Notes under the pieces: generated by a model
What the model was told of the DNA's origin: nothing
What the model saw: only the letters and a program-made list of their open reading frames with translations
Databases searched by the model: none
In this document: one piece after another, positions 1 through 5,412 of the stretch
How the letters are laid out: each line of letters begins with the position of its first letter
Position numbering within the stretch: the stretch's first letter is position 1
Origin: an uncultured Treponema sp.
Lineage (GTDB): Bacteria; Spirochaetota; Spirochaetia; Treponematales; Treponemataceae
Direction: 5' to 3'
DNA: 5,412 nucleotides
Assembly (NCBI GenBank): GCA_945833725.1
Contig: CAMAFU010000140.1
Span: 1-5,412 of the forward strand
Made by a program: the position numbers and the translations under genes

Positions 1-982
1 TTACAATACAGCCATTGCTTTTGTGTACGGAATTTTCATACTTCTTTACAGTGCCCATTTCCGCCACTTTTTTATAGATTTTTCATTTATCGAAATTTTA
101 TGCTATTCACTTTTCATGACAATTACAACAGGAACAGATTTCGGCACAAGAATGTTTTCTATCTGTCTTATTCCTGCATTTTTTTTCTTTGTTTATGATT
201 CAAGTTCATCTGTAAAATATCATGTAATAATGTCTGTTATTGCAGCAGCCGTTACAATATTCATAATATGGTGGCAGTTCGCCCGACCAAGGGCAATTTA
301 TTCAGGATTCATTACAGCTGTTTCAAGATACAAAGTTTTTTACCGCATTCATGTAATCTTTTCAACAATAGTTACAATCACCTTCATTTTTTATCAGACT
401 GTAATTACAGAATATGCAATTTCCAGAAATACGAAAAAAACAAAAAAACATGCCGACGAATTGAATTACATGGCAAATCACGACCAGCTTACTGGTCTTT
501 TAAACAGAAGAAAAATCACTTCCCATTGCTCTGCCCTGGAATACAAAAAAAATCAGACCGGGCAGGATTATGCCATAAGCATTTTTGACATAGACAATTT
601 TAAATCTGTAAATGATACTTTCGGGCATGATGCAGGAGATTACATACTTATAGAAATTTCCTCCCTTGTACAAAAACTTCTTCCTGAAAATGCTATAATG
701 GCCCGGTGGGGAGGCGAAGAATTTCTTATTGCCTTTGAAGATTGCAGTAAAAAAGTTCCAGAAGTTCTGGAAAAAATCCGTCGGGAAGTTCAGGGCAGAA
801 CTTACAGTTGGCAAGGCAAAACAATTCCCGTTACCCTTACTTTAGGTGCTGCAAATTCAAAAAACAATCTTTCCATGGAAAAAGTAATAGTAAAAGCCGA
901 CAATAACCTTTATTACGGAAAAACCCACGGAAAAAATCAAGTCTGCTGTTTTGGAGCAGATTTTGAAGAGAGCGATGCTTAA
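1..982 (+). CDS. Membrane-bound diguanylate cyclase (GGDEF protein), 5' end outside window
   Basis: Predicted to make cyclic di-GMP from two GTP at the inner membrane. The frame is open to the left edge (first whole codon at base 2), so this is the C-terminal part. Aligned without gaps to the paralogue downstream, about 44 residues are missing. Counting from base 2, residues 1 to about 135 hold roughly five hydrophobic segments with no recognised sensor domain. A short charged linker helix (about 136-158) follows, then a GGDEF domain: DQLTGLLNRR at 161-170, metal-binding FDIDNFK at 195-201, GHDAGD at 208-213, and the intact active-site loop RWGGEEF with GGEEF at 237-241 (bases 710-724). The nine residues before GGEEF are PENAIMARW, so the inhibitory RxxD I-site is absent. 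A GTG at base 23 could be read as a start, but it has no Shine-Dalgarno and the frame is open before it. The signal sensed is unknown. Confidence 0.93.
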   Translation, partial: YNTAIAFVYGIFILLYSAHFRHFFIDFSFIEILCYSLFMTITTGTDFGTRMFSICLIPAFFFFVYDSSSSVKYHVIMSVIAAAVTIFIIWWQFARPRAIYSGFITAVSRYKVFYRIHVIFSTIVTITFIFYQTVITEYAISRNTKKTKKHADELNYMANHDQLTGLLNRRKITSHCSALEYKKNQTGQDYAISIFDIDNFKSVNDTFGHDAGDYILIEISSLVQKLLPENAIMARWGGEEFLIAFEDCSKKVPEVLEKIRREVQGRTYSWQGKTIPVTLTLGAANSKNNLSMEKVIVKADNNLYYGKTHGKNQVCCFGADFEESDA

Positions 983-2064
983 TGAACAAGACTTTATTTT
1001 TCCTTATTAAAAACAAAACTCTTCCACTCTATATTTCAGTTTTCTTCTGCCATTTTATCTATGTCTTTATTTATTTTTCTTTTTCCAGCCCGGAATTTCT
1101 GGCTCCTGAAATCGCAAACATTTTCTGCATGTTCATCAACTTATTCCTCATAGTATTCTACAAAAAAATAAACAGGCTTGTTTCCCTTACAATTTTTGTC
1201 TTAGAACTTACAGCTTATGGCCTTATTCTGACTCTCTGCTCAAAAATTGCCTGCGGGTTTGAATTTATAATTACAGCCTGCATTCCAGGAATTTTTCTTC
1301 TTGCCTACGATGAAAATCCTCCTAAAAGCTATTACTTTATCCTTGATGTAATTTTTATTGCCTCTGTTGCCGTTATGACTTATGTAAGGCTGAATAAACT
1401 TCCTCCACAACAGTTTTTTTTGCCTGAACGAAGGAAATTTTTAATAATAAACGAAATTTTCTTTACCTGTGCTTCATTAATGTTTCTTATTTACGGCAGC
1501 ATAATTACAGATATTGCAATGAAAAGGCTTGACCGAAAACGGGCTTATTTTCAAAAACAGCTGGATTACATAGCAAAGCATGATCCGCTTACAGGTCTTA
1601 TGAACAGAAGAAGGACTCATCAGGTTTTCTCCGATGTACTTAACATGAAAATAAAAGACAATCAGGAATTTGCAATTTCCATTTTCGACATCGACAATTT
1701 CAAAAAAATCAACGATACATACGGTCATGATGCAGGAGACTTTATCCTTAAAACTTTTACTGCCCGGGTATGGAAGGAATTTCCAGAGCCAATAAGAATA
1801 AGCAGATGGGGCGGCGAAGAATTCCTTATTATTTTCCCGCAAATTGATGAAAATACAATTTACAGACTGGAAGAAGCCCGTAAAAGAATAGTTGCAGAAC
1901 CAATTATTTACGATAACAAAACAATTCCTGTAACGGCCACTTTCGGATTCAGTTCCTCCAGAAAATTCCAGACACCGGATCTTGTTTTGGCAGATGCAGA
2001 CAAAATGCTTTTAACAGGAAAACAAAACGGTAAAAACAGAATTGTCGTTTCACCAGATTTTTAA
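982..2064 (+). CDS. Membrane-bound diguanylate cyclase (GGDEF protein), tandem paralogue
   Basis: A 360-residue predicted cyclic di-GMP synthase of the inner membrane. About six hydrophobic segments (near residues 13-34, 46-60, 67-87, 92-108, 117-134 and 153-178) form an N-terminal region that matches no sensor domain I recognise. A charged helix (about 179-200) links it to the GGDEF domain: DPLTGLMNRR at 201-210, FDIDNFKKIND at 235-245 with metal ligand D236, GHDAGD at 248-253, and RWGGEEF with GGEEF at 277-281. All catalytic motifs look intact. The RxxD I-site is missing (PEPIRISRW precedes GGEEF), so classical product inhibition is not expected. The ATG overlaps the stop of the previous gene by one base (TAATG), with GAAGAG 11 bases upstream as a weak Shine-Dalgarno, so translational coupling is likely. 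Similarity to the upstream gene runs through both the membrane and catalytic parts, which indicates tandem duplication followed by divergence. Confidence 0.95.
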   Translation: MNKTLFFLIKNKTLPLYISVFFCHFIYVFIYFSFSSPEFLAPEIANIFCMFINLFLIVFYKKINRLVSLTIFVLELTAYGLILTLCSKIACGFEFIITACIPGIFLLAYDENPPKSYYFILDVIFIASVAVMTYVRLNKLPPQQFFLPERRKFLIINEIFFTCASLMFLIYGSIITDIAMKRLDRKRAYFQKQLDYIAKHDPLTGLMNRRRTHQVFSDVLNMKIKDNQEFAISIFDIDNFKKINDTYGHDAGDFILKTFTARVWKEFPEPIRISRWGGEEFLIIFPQIDENTIYRLEEARKRIVAEPIIYDNKTIPVTATFGFSSSRKFQTPDLVLADADKMLLTGKQNGKNRIVVSPDF

Positions 2065-2093
2065 TTGAAAACAAAAAATCAAAATGATATATT
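2065..2093 (+). promoter_or_regulatory. Sigma-70-type promoter of the TPR lipoprotein gene
   Basis: TTGAAA at 2065-2070 (-35) and TATATT at 2088-2093 (-10) are separated by 17 bases, each one mismatch from consensus. The -35 begins right after the stop codon of the GGDEF gene. The expected transcription start, seven bases past the last base of the -10, is base 2100, the A of the ATG of the next gene. No Shine-Dalgarno lies before that ATG. The mRNA is therefore predicted to be leaderless. Confidence 0.7.
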
Positions 2094-2099
2094 TTCCCT

Positions 2100-2486
2100 A
2101 TGAAAAGATTTTTATTATTAACTGTCGGTCTTTTTTCGATTATGTTTTTTTCCTGTTCCTCTGTTCCAAAACAAATTCCAGAAAACATGACTTCTCAGGA
2201 ACTTATTCAGCGCGGACAGGAATGTTTTGAAGCTGGCAATTATCCCGGAGCCCTAGAATATTACAACACTGCCGTTTCCCGCTATTCTGACTGGCCGTCT
2301 GTCTACATCGAAGCCCGTTACGAAATTGCCCATGTTTACATGAAAACAAAAAATTACGAAAAAGCAGAGCCTATTTTCAACGAGTTAATTGAACTTTACA
2401 AACAGGCTTCTCCCGGTGCATATCCTGCAGCCTACAAAAAGCTTTCCGAAATCGGTCTTGAAAAAATTCAAGAGGCAAGATCTTAA
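2100..2486 (+). CDS. Small TPR-repeat lipoprotein
   Basis: A 128-residue predicted lipoprotein. The signal peptide has a KR n-region, a hydrophobic core (residues 4-17) and a lipobox ending FFSC with C19 as the lipidated residue, followed by SS. The mature part is almost wholly helical. Residues about 31-64 (including EAGNYPGALEYYNTAV) and 70-103 (including KTKNYEKAEPIFNELIELY) fit two TPR units, and a closing helix lies at 109-126. TPR proteins usually act as binding scaffolds. Here the partner is unknown, and the domain would sit in the periplasm, tethered to a membrane. The start is fixed by the signal peptide, since the next in-frame Met is residue 15. It has its own promoter and no Shine-Dalgarno. 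It could serve the envelope genes downstream, but nothing in the sequence proves that. Confidence 0.88.
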   Translation: MKRFLLLTVGLFSIMFFSCSSVPKQIPENMTSQELIQRGQECFEAGNYPGALEYYNTAVSRYSDWPSVYIEARYEIAHVYMKTKNYEKAEPIFNELIELYKQASPGAYPAAYKKLSEIGLEKIQEARS

Positions 2487-2555
2487 AAAGGCTGAAGGAT
2501 TTTTCCTTAACTTTCAAATCTTAAAGTTGGACTAAAAAAAGCCGAACATATAATA
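2487..2555 (+). other. Intergenic spacer with two weak stem-loops and a promoter
   Basis: This 69-base gap carries AAGGA/TCCTT (2495-2499 with 2504-2508, loop TTTT) and AACTTT/AAAGTT (2509-2514 with 2523-2528, eight-base loop). Both stems are short and AT-rich, and neither is followed by a clean T-run, so they are poor terminators by themselves. The right half holds the promoter of the next gene and the left arm of a longer inverted repeat (2537-2603). Confidence 0.4.
2527..2554 (+). promoter_or_regulatory. Sigma-70-type promoter of the lipoprotein/barrel unit
   Basis: TTGGAC at 2527-2532 (-35) and a perfect TATAAT at 2549-2554 (-10) are separated by 16 bases. The expected transcription start is about base 2561. 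That is downstream of the first ATG (2556) and one base before the second in-frame ATG (2562). Translation from this promoter should therefore begin at 2562 on a leaderless or one-base-leader mRNA. Confidence 0.7.
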
Positions 2556-2603
2556 ATGAAAATGAATGTTAAAAATACAGTTTTTGTTATTATATCGGCT
2601 TTT
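2537..2603 (+). repeat. Imperfect inverted repeat over promoter and start codons, possible terminator
   Basis: The left arm AAAAGCCGA (2537-2545) plus TATAATAA (2549-2556) pairs with TTATTATA (2587-2594) plus TCGGCTTTT (2595-2603). This gives 17 base pairs with a three-base bulge (ACA) and a 30-base loop, followed by more T-rich sequence (CTTTTTT). The left arm contains the -10 box and the first base of the upstream ATG; the right arm lies in the signal-peptide codons. Only a transcript reading in from upstream would contain both arms and fold. Such a hairpin with its T-tract could stop read-through or hide the start region. It could also be chance in AT-rich DNA. Confidence 0.4.
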
Positions 2604-3707
2604 CTTTTTTCCGGCTGTCTGAATAAAAATGCCCCGGAAAATATACCTTTAAGCGTAAATACAAAATTCCACCAGTGGTATTATTTTACTGCAGACGGTT
2701 TTCAAAAAACTTCCCTTCCCCAAGCTTCTGAAATTGCTTCTCTTAAACCCTGGTCAGAAAGTTTCCGTGTATCTCAGGCAAACTGCGATTCAAACGGAAA
2801 CGGCTATCTTCTTGTAAACAGACTGGGAGCAGTTTTTTTTGAAGAAGGAAAAGCCCCTGTTTTATTTCAGGACAGGCAGTTGTTTTCGGAAAATTCCGCC
2901 TCAAACATGTTTTTTTCCGAAGGAGAGGCATTTTTTACCCTGAGCAAAAATACTTTTTTCAATCCGGAAGCCTCTCTGGAAGAAAATTTTTCCAATACAC
3001 AGGAAAGACCGTTTTTGGTTCGCATAGACACACCGTCACGGAGTTTTTTTCCTGTTTTAACATACAGCGATATTTCCCTTTCTTACGGCGGAGAAATTAC
3101 AGGCACTTATTTTGACGGCAGAACTTTTATTTCTTCTGTAAAAACTCTGGAAAACGGAAAAACAAAATTCACTTTTTTAAAATATACGCCTAAAGGCAGT
3201 CTTTCTTCTCTTTCTCCCCACAGCCAGAAAGGAAAAATTGATATTGAAGAAACCACAAAAGAAGAATACAGAAAACATTCTTCCCCGTCGCCTTTTTCAT
3301 CTTCACCTAAACGGCTTACAGAACTTTTAAATTCTTTACCAAAGAATTTTGATTTTTCTGTTACCCTTAAAAATACAGAAGGTTCTTCTCCAAGACTGTA
3401 TGCCACTAATCCAGAACAGGAAAATCTTACAGAAGCAAAGGCCATTATTGCTCCAGAGTGGATTTGTGCAGTTTTCTGCGACGGCACCGTTTATTTTAGG
3501 GGAGCGTTGAAAGACCGGGAAATTGCCGGGAATTCAAAAACTATTGCCTTTAAGCTTCCAAAACTTCCAGAGGGATATGTATACACCGATTTTTGCATTT
3601 CTTACGACACAATGGCTGCAGGATGGGAAGAAAAAGATTTTTACAAAACAGGGCGAAGCGGTTTTATTACAGTTGATTTAGGAGAAGTTTTATATGGAAA
3701 AGACTGA
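2556..3707 (+). CDS. Lipoprotein of unknown function
   Basis: A predicted lipoprotein of 383 residues from the ATG at 2556, or 381 from the ATG at 2562, which fits the promoter better. The signal peptide has a hydrophobic core at 9-18 and lipobox FSGC with C21. I do not recognise the family. The mature part is rich in aromatic residues and short beta-type stretches with Gly/Asn turns (for example NGNGYLLVNRLGAVFFEEG at 81-99, GEITGTYFDGRTFISSVKTL at 179-198 and WICAVFCDGTVYFRG at 302-316). This resembles beta-propeller blades, but no blade signature can be assigned. Residues about 212-258 form a Ser/Pro/Lys-rich, probably flexible insert that divides it into two parts. The next gene starts inside this one, 14 bases before its end, so the two are co-translated and may act together at the cell envelope. 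Confidence 0.85.
   Translation: MKMNVKNTVFVIISAFLFSGCLNKNAPENIPLSVNTKFHQWYYFTADGFQKTSLPQASEIASLKPWSESFRVSQANCDSNGNGYLLVNRLGAVFFEEGKAPVLFQDRQLFSENSASNMFFSEGEAFFTLSKNTFFNPEASLEENFSNTQERPFLVRIDTPSRSFFPVLTYSDISLSYGGEITGTYFDGRTFISSVKTLENGKTKFTFLKYTPKGSLSSLSPHSQKGKIDIEETTKEEYRKHSSPSPFSSSPKRLTELLNSLPKNFDFSVTLKNTEGSSPRLYATNPEQENLTEAKAIIAPEWICAVFCDGTVYFRGALKDREIAGNSKTIAFKLPKLPEGYVYTDFCISYDTMAAGWEEKDFYKTGRSGFITVDLGEVLYGKD
3680..3684 (+). promoter_or_regulatory. Shine-Dalgarno site of the barrel-like gene
   Basis: AGGAG lies nine bases before the ATG at 3694, inside the end of the upstream lipoprotein gene. It supports that start and contrasts with the two lipoprotein genes, which have promoters but no ribosome binding site. 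Confidence 0.75.
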
Positions 3708-4419
3708 GCGAAATTACAGTTCAAACCTCCGGAAAGTTACAATCCTGCTTATTATTTTGATTTCGGGGATTTTTTCTGGAAAACTGTACGGTCAGGACTT
3801 TAGCGGACTAAAATTTGAAAATCCTCCTCCAAAAAAATGGGACTGTTTTTTTACTCTTGGTCCTATGGTCTACATCAATACTGATAAAAATACCGCACCC
3901 AGTCCCATTGTCTGCGGAACAGGTTTTGGCATGAATTTCTTTAAAAATTTTCCTGTGCAGATGCAGAGCAAAATCACTTTTTTTACAAACTATTACTGCT
4001 GGGATGGAACTTTTCCTCGCCCTGCAAAAATTGAAAACAGAACTTCTCTGGTTCTTTCAATGCTTTGTGATTTAGATGCCTGTTATTCATGGAATTTCGG
4101 CAACATAAAACTGGAAGCCGGCTGCGGATTGAGTTTTCTTGTACGGTATGCAACTTTGGCACAGGGCGTAAACAAAGGAAATTTACCGCCATCGTTAACT
4201 ACGGCAGAAGAAGATACATCACATATGAACAAAGCTTTTTACAGCAGCTTGAATTTCCTCTATCCAAACATAACCATAAGCTGCATACCGTTCCGCGGAA
4301 ATTTTTTCTGCGGTGGATTTGAAGGCCGTTTTTACATTCCTTTGCAGGCACTTATTGATAAAAGATTGTTTGACACAATGATAATATCCCTTGCCTTTAA
4401 ATTTTTGATTGGGCAATGA
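3694..4419 (+). CDS. Exported protein, possible small outer-membrane beta-barrel
   Basis: A 241-residue protein with a long N-region (residues 1-14, containing RK), a hydrophobic core (15-27) and a likely signal-peptidase-I site near residues 33-35 (KLYGQ before D35). There is no lipobox. The mature part shows amphipathic strands with alternating hydrophobic and polar residues, Gly-rich turns and many aromatics (for example 52-62, 73-83, 89-101, 117-133, 138-152, 183-197, 203-215), and ends in a hydrophobic strand (227-241). That pattern suits a small outer-membrane barrel, but no named family is recognised and a soluble periplasmic fold is possible. The mature part has eight cysteines (51, 74, 102, 125, 130, 144, 197, 206), which is many for a barrel. 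It overlaps the upstream lipoprotein gene by 14 bases and ends in tandem stops TGATGA. Confidence 0.82.
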   Translation: MEKTERNYSSNLRKVTILLIILISGIFSGKLYGQDFSGLKFENPPPKKWDCFFTLGPMVYINTDKNTAPSPIVCGTGFGMNFFKNFPVQMQSKITFFTNYYCWDGTFPRPAKIENRTSLVLSMLCDLDACYSWNFGNIKLEAGCGLSFLVRYATLAQGVNKGNLPPSLTTAEEDTSHMNKAFYSSLNFLYPNITISCIPFRGNFFCGGFEGRFYIPLQALIDKRLFDTMIISLAFKFLIGQ

Positions 4420-4432
4420 TGATTTTTCATCA
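4417..4432. repeat. Palindrome of tandem stop codons between convergent genes
   Basis: TGATGA (4417-4422), TTTT (4423-4426) and TCATCA (4427-4432) form a perfect six-base-pair stem with a four-base loop. It is built from the stop codons of the two converging genes: each strand reads TGATGA at or just before its end. It could be a weak two-way transcription barrier, but the stem is AT-rich and has no clean T-run after it, so a terminator is not established. Confidence 0.45.
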
Positions 4433-4912
4433 CCTGTTTAAGAATAAAACAAGTACCGTAAGAAAAGTACCGGCTGTTATAAATGGAATGTACGGCAGGG
4501 AAAACCTGACTTTTATTAAAGTTCCTTTTTCTGAAAAACGCTTTTTTATTCCTGATGTCAGCAAATAGAATATAAGTCCGCACAAAGCAGAAATTCCCGC
4601 TGCAATAAAGCAATAAGGAATTGAAAGGTAAAGTCCTGCAAAGGCGGAAAAAATTACATCACCCCACCCTAAACCGCCTTCTGTAATAAACCGGGCAGCA
4701 ATCATCAAAAGGGCAGAAAGAAAACTTCCTGCAATGCAGTTTACAAAAAACGGCGGAATTTTAAACTTAAAGTAATAAACATAAAATCCTGCCATAATGA
4801 AAAAACCGGCAAGTACATAGTAAAGCGGAATTCTCATCTTTTTTATGTCGTAAATTGAAGACGGTACTGCCACTATAAAAAATATAATCGTTGTAACTGC
4901 ATAAAATGTCAT
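4430..4912 (-). CDS. Short prepilin peptidase-like membrane protease (family A24)
   Basis: A 160-residue polytopic membrane protein with about six hydrophobic segments. Both catalytic aspartates of A24 aspartyl proteases are visible: D22 in YDIKKMRIP after the first membrane segment, and D85 in GGLGWGDV, the GxGD-type motif. LPYIPFITAG at 139-148 matches the conserved PFxP-like stretch before the last segment. Enzymes of this family cut type IV prepilin-like signal sequences at the inner membrane. It lacks the N-terminal cysteine-rich and methyltransferase part of full-length PilD enzymes, so it resembles the short peptidase-only forms (CpaA/TadV type) and is expected to cut but not N-methylate. 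The start ATG overlaps the stop of the upstream acidic gene (ATGA), with only a weak ribosome site, so coupling is likely. No pilin or pilus assembly gene lies in the window, so its substrate is unknown. Confidence 0.88.
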   Translation of the reverse strand: MTFYAVTTIIFFIVAVPSSIYDIKKMRIPLYYVLAGFFIMAGFYVYYFKFKIPPFFVNCIAGSFLSALLMIAARFITEGGLGWGDVIFSAFAGLYLSIPYCFIAAGISALCGLIFYLLTSGIKKRFSEKGTLIKVRFSLPYIPFITAGTFLTVLVLFLNR

Positions 4913-5412
4913 TGCTGTTTCATTACCGAATCTACCAGATTTTGAAATTCTAAATTTAATTTCATTTCCGAAAGTTCCGGCTCCCCTTCTATATGAAATG
5001 TGCCGTCAAAATTTTCAACTATTGCATCGTCTGCAACTTCTTTTAATTCCAGAATTGGCTGAACTGTTCCTGCACCAAACGGACTGAAAAGAATTCTGCC
5101 TGACTCCATAGGCTCAAGTTCCGACTCTGTTTCTTCTATTTCTTCAGTTTCTTCTATTTCTTCTGTTTTCTCGTTTTCCACTGCATTGTTCTCTGGAAGC
5201 AGGTCTTCTTCAAATGTCATCTGATCCAAAAGTGAAAAATCAGGACTATTAACATTGAAACTGAAATCTAAAACTTTGTCCGTATCATCTGCTGCATTCC
5301 GCTTTTCAGGAGAACTGAATTTCAACTCTTCCTTCAGCTCTTCATCTTCAAAGGCATCAAAAGAAACATCGTCAAATCCGCCTTCTTCCGGCGGCTCAAT
5401 TTCCTCTGGCTC
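4909..5412 (-). CDS. Highly acidic protein of unknown function, 5' end outside window
   Basis: The frame is open to the right edge, so only the C-terminal 167 residues are seen. A TTG at 5323-5325 could be read as a start, but the frame continues upstream with the same acidic composition, so it is probably internal. I do not recognise the protein. It is very rich in Glu and Asp with no membrane segment in view. Visible residues about 84-96 carry a tandem EEIEET repeat. Before it is a low-complexity region with repeated Phe/Asp patterns (FDDVSFDADFED, VLDFSFNVNSPDF). After it is a better-ordered tail (from about SGRILFSPFG to the end) with mixed strand and helix character. It sits just upstream of the prepilin peptidase gene and is coupled to it by ATGA, suggesting a shared process, but the role is open. 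Confidence 0.8.
   Translation of the reverse strand, partial: EPEEIEPPEEGGFDDVSFDAFEDEELKEELKFSSPEKRNAADDTDKVLDFSFNVNSPDFSLLDQMTFEEDLLPENNAVENEKTEEIEETEEIEETESELEPMESGRILFSPFGAGTVQPILELKEVADDAIVENFDGTFHIEGEPELSEMKLNLEFQNLVDSVMKQQ
5129..5164 (-). repeat. Two-copy 18-base tandem repeat encoding EEIEET
   Basis: Copies at 5129-5146 and 5147-5164 differ at one base, and a further partial copy starts at 5165. The unit is six codons long, so gain or loss of a copy keeps the frame. It lies in the Glu-rich linker of the acidic protein. Confidence 0.8.

Noticed and set aside
23..25. GTG as the start of the first GGDEF gene
   Set aside because: The frame stays open to the window edge, there is no Shine-Dalgarno, and the paralogue has about 44 more residues upstream of the first visible codon.
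710..724. Possible degenerate GGDEF domain acting only as a GTP or c-di-GMP sensor
   Set aside because: GGEEF is an active variant of the motif, and the metal-binding and GHD motifs are intact in both proteins.
500..814. Open frames opposite the GGDEF genes and lipoprotein gene (also 1477-1842, 1949-2188, 3107-3487, 4219-4416)
   Set aside because: They lie antisense to well-supported genes, have no ribosome sites or recognisable domains, and mirror the codon bias of the real genes.
2495..2528. Intrinsic terminator after the TPR lipoprotein gene
   Set aside because: The two stems are only 5-6 AT-rich base pairs and no T-run follows directly; the larger hairpin at 2537-2603 is a better candidate.
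2833..2840. Runs of eight T (also 179-186 and 1414-1421) as phase-variation tracts
   Set aside because: Such runs are common in this T-rich coding sequence, are all in intact frames and are short for slippage switches.
5323..5325. TTG as the start of the acidic gene on the - strand
   Set aside because: The frame continues to the window edge with the same acidic composition, and no ribosome binding site is evident.
1..5412. tRNA, rRNA, CRISPR array, insertion sequence or attachment site
   Set aside because: The window is almost fully covered by protein genes, and I saw no spaced repeats, transposase motifs, terminal inverted repeats or tRNA-like cloverleaf.

Overview
The window looks like an ordinary chromosomal stretch of an AT-rich, double-membraned bacterium, most likely a spirochaete of the Treponema type. 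This rests on the low G+C, the T- and A-rich codon choice, two lipoproteins with spirochaete-like lipoboxes (FFSC and FSGC), many exported proteins and a pair of membrane-bound GGDEF proteins. The assignment is inferred from style; no marker gene is present.

Left part (1-2064, + strand): two tandem diguanylate cyclase genes, the first cut by the left window edge. They are paralogues, each a multi-helix membrane domain, a short linker helix and a C-terminal GGEEF domain. The stop of the first and the start of the second share one base (TAATG). Both keep the active-site motif and both lack the RxxD product-inhibition site.

Middle part (2065-4419, + strand): a 35-base gap holds a near-consensus promoter for a small TPR lipoprotein gene (2100-2486). 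A 69-base gap then holds a second near-consensus promoter for a two-gene unit: a 383-residue lipoprotein of unknown function (2556-3707) and, overlapping it by 14 bases, an exported protein that may be a small outer-membrane beta-barrel (3694-4419). In both promoters the -10 box sits so close to the start codon that the predicted transcript starts at, or within a base of, an ATG. This suggests leaderless mRNAs for both lipoprotein genes, while the internal gene at 3694 has a normal Shine-Dalgarno. A long imperfect inverted repeat spans the second promoter and the signal-peptide codons.

Right part (4430-5412, - strand): a convergent unit, read right to left, of a very acidic protein with a Glu-rich repeat (cut by the right edge) and a short prepilin-peptidase-like membrane protease (family A24), joined by an ATGA stop/start overlap. 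The two convergent units are only 10 bases apart and end in a shared palindrome made of tandem TGA stops.

No RNA gene, mobile element or CRISPR array was found. I see no clearly new multi-gene system. The most distinctive signals are the two leaderless-type promoters, the hairpin over the second one, and the lipoprotein/barrel pair.
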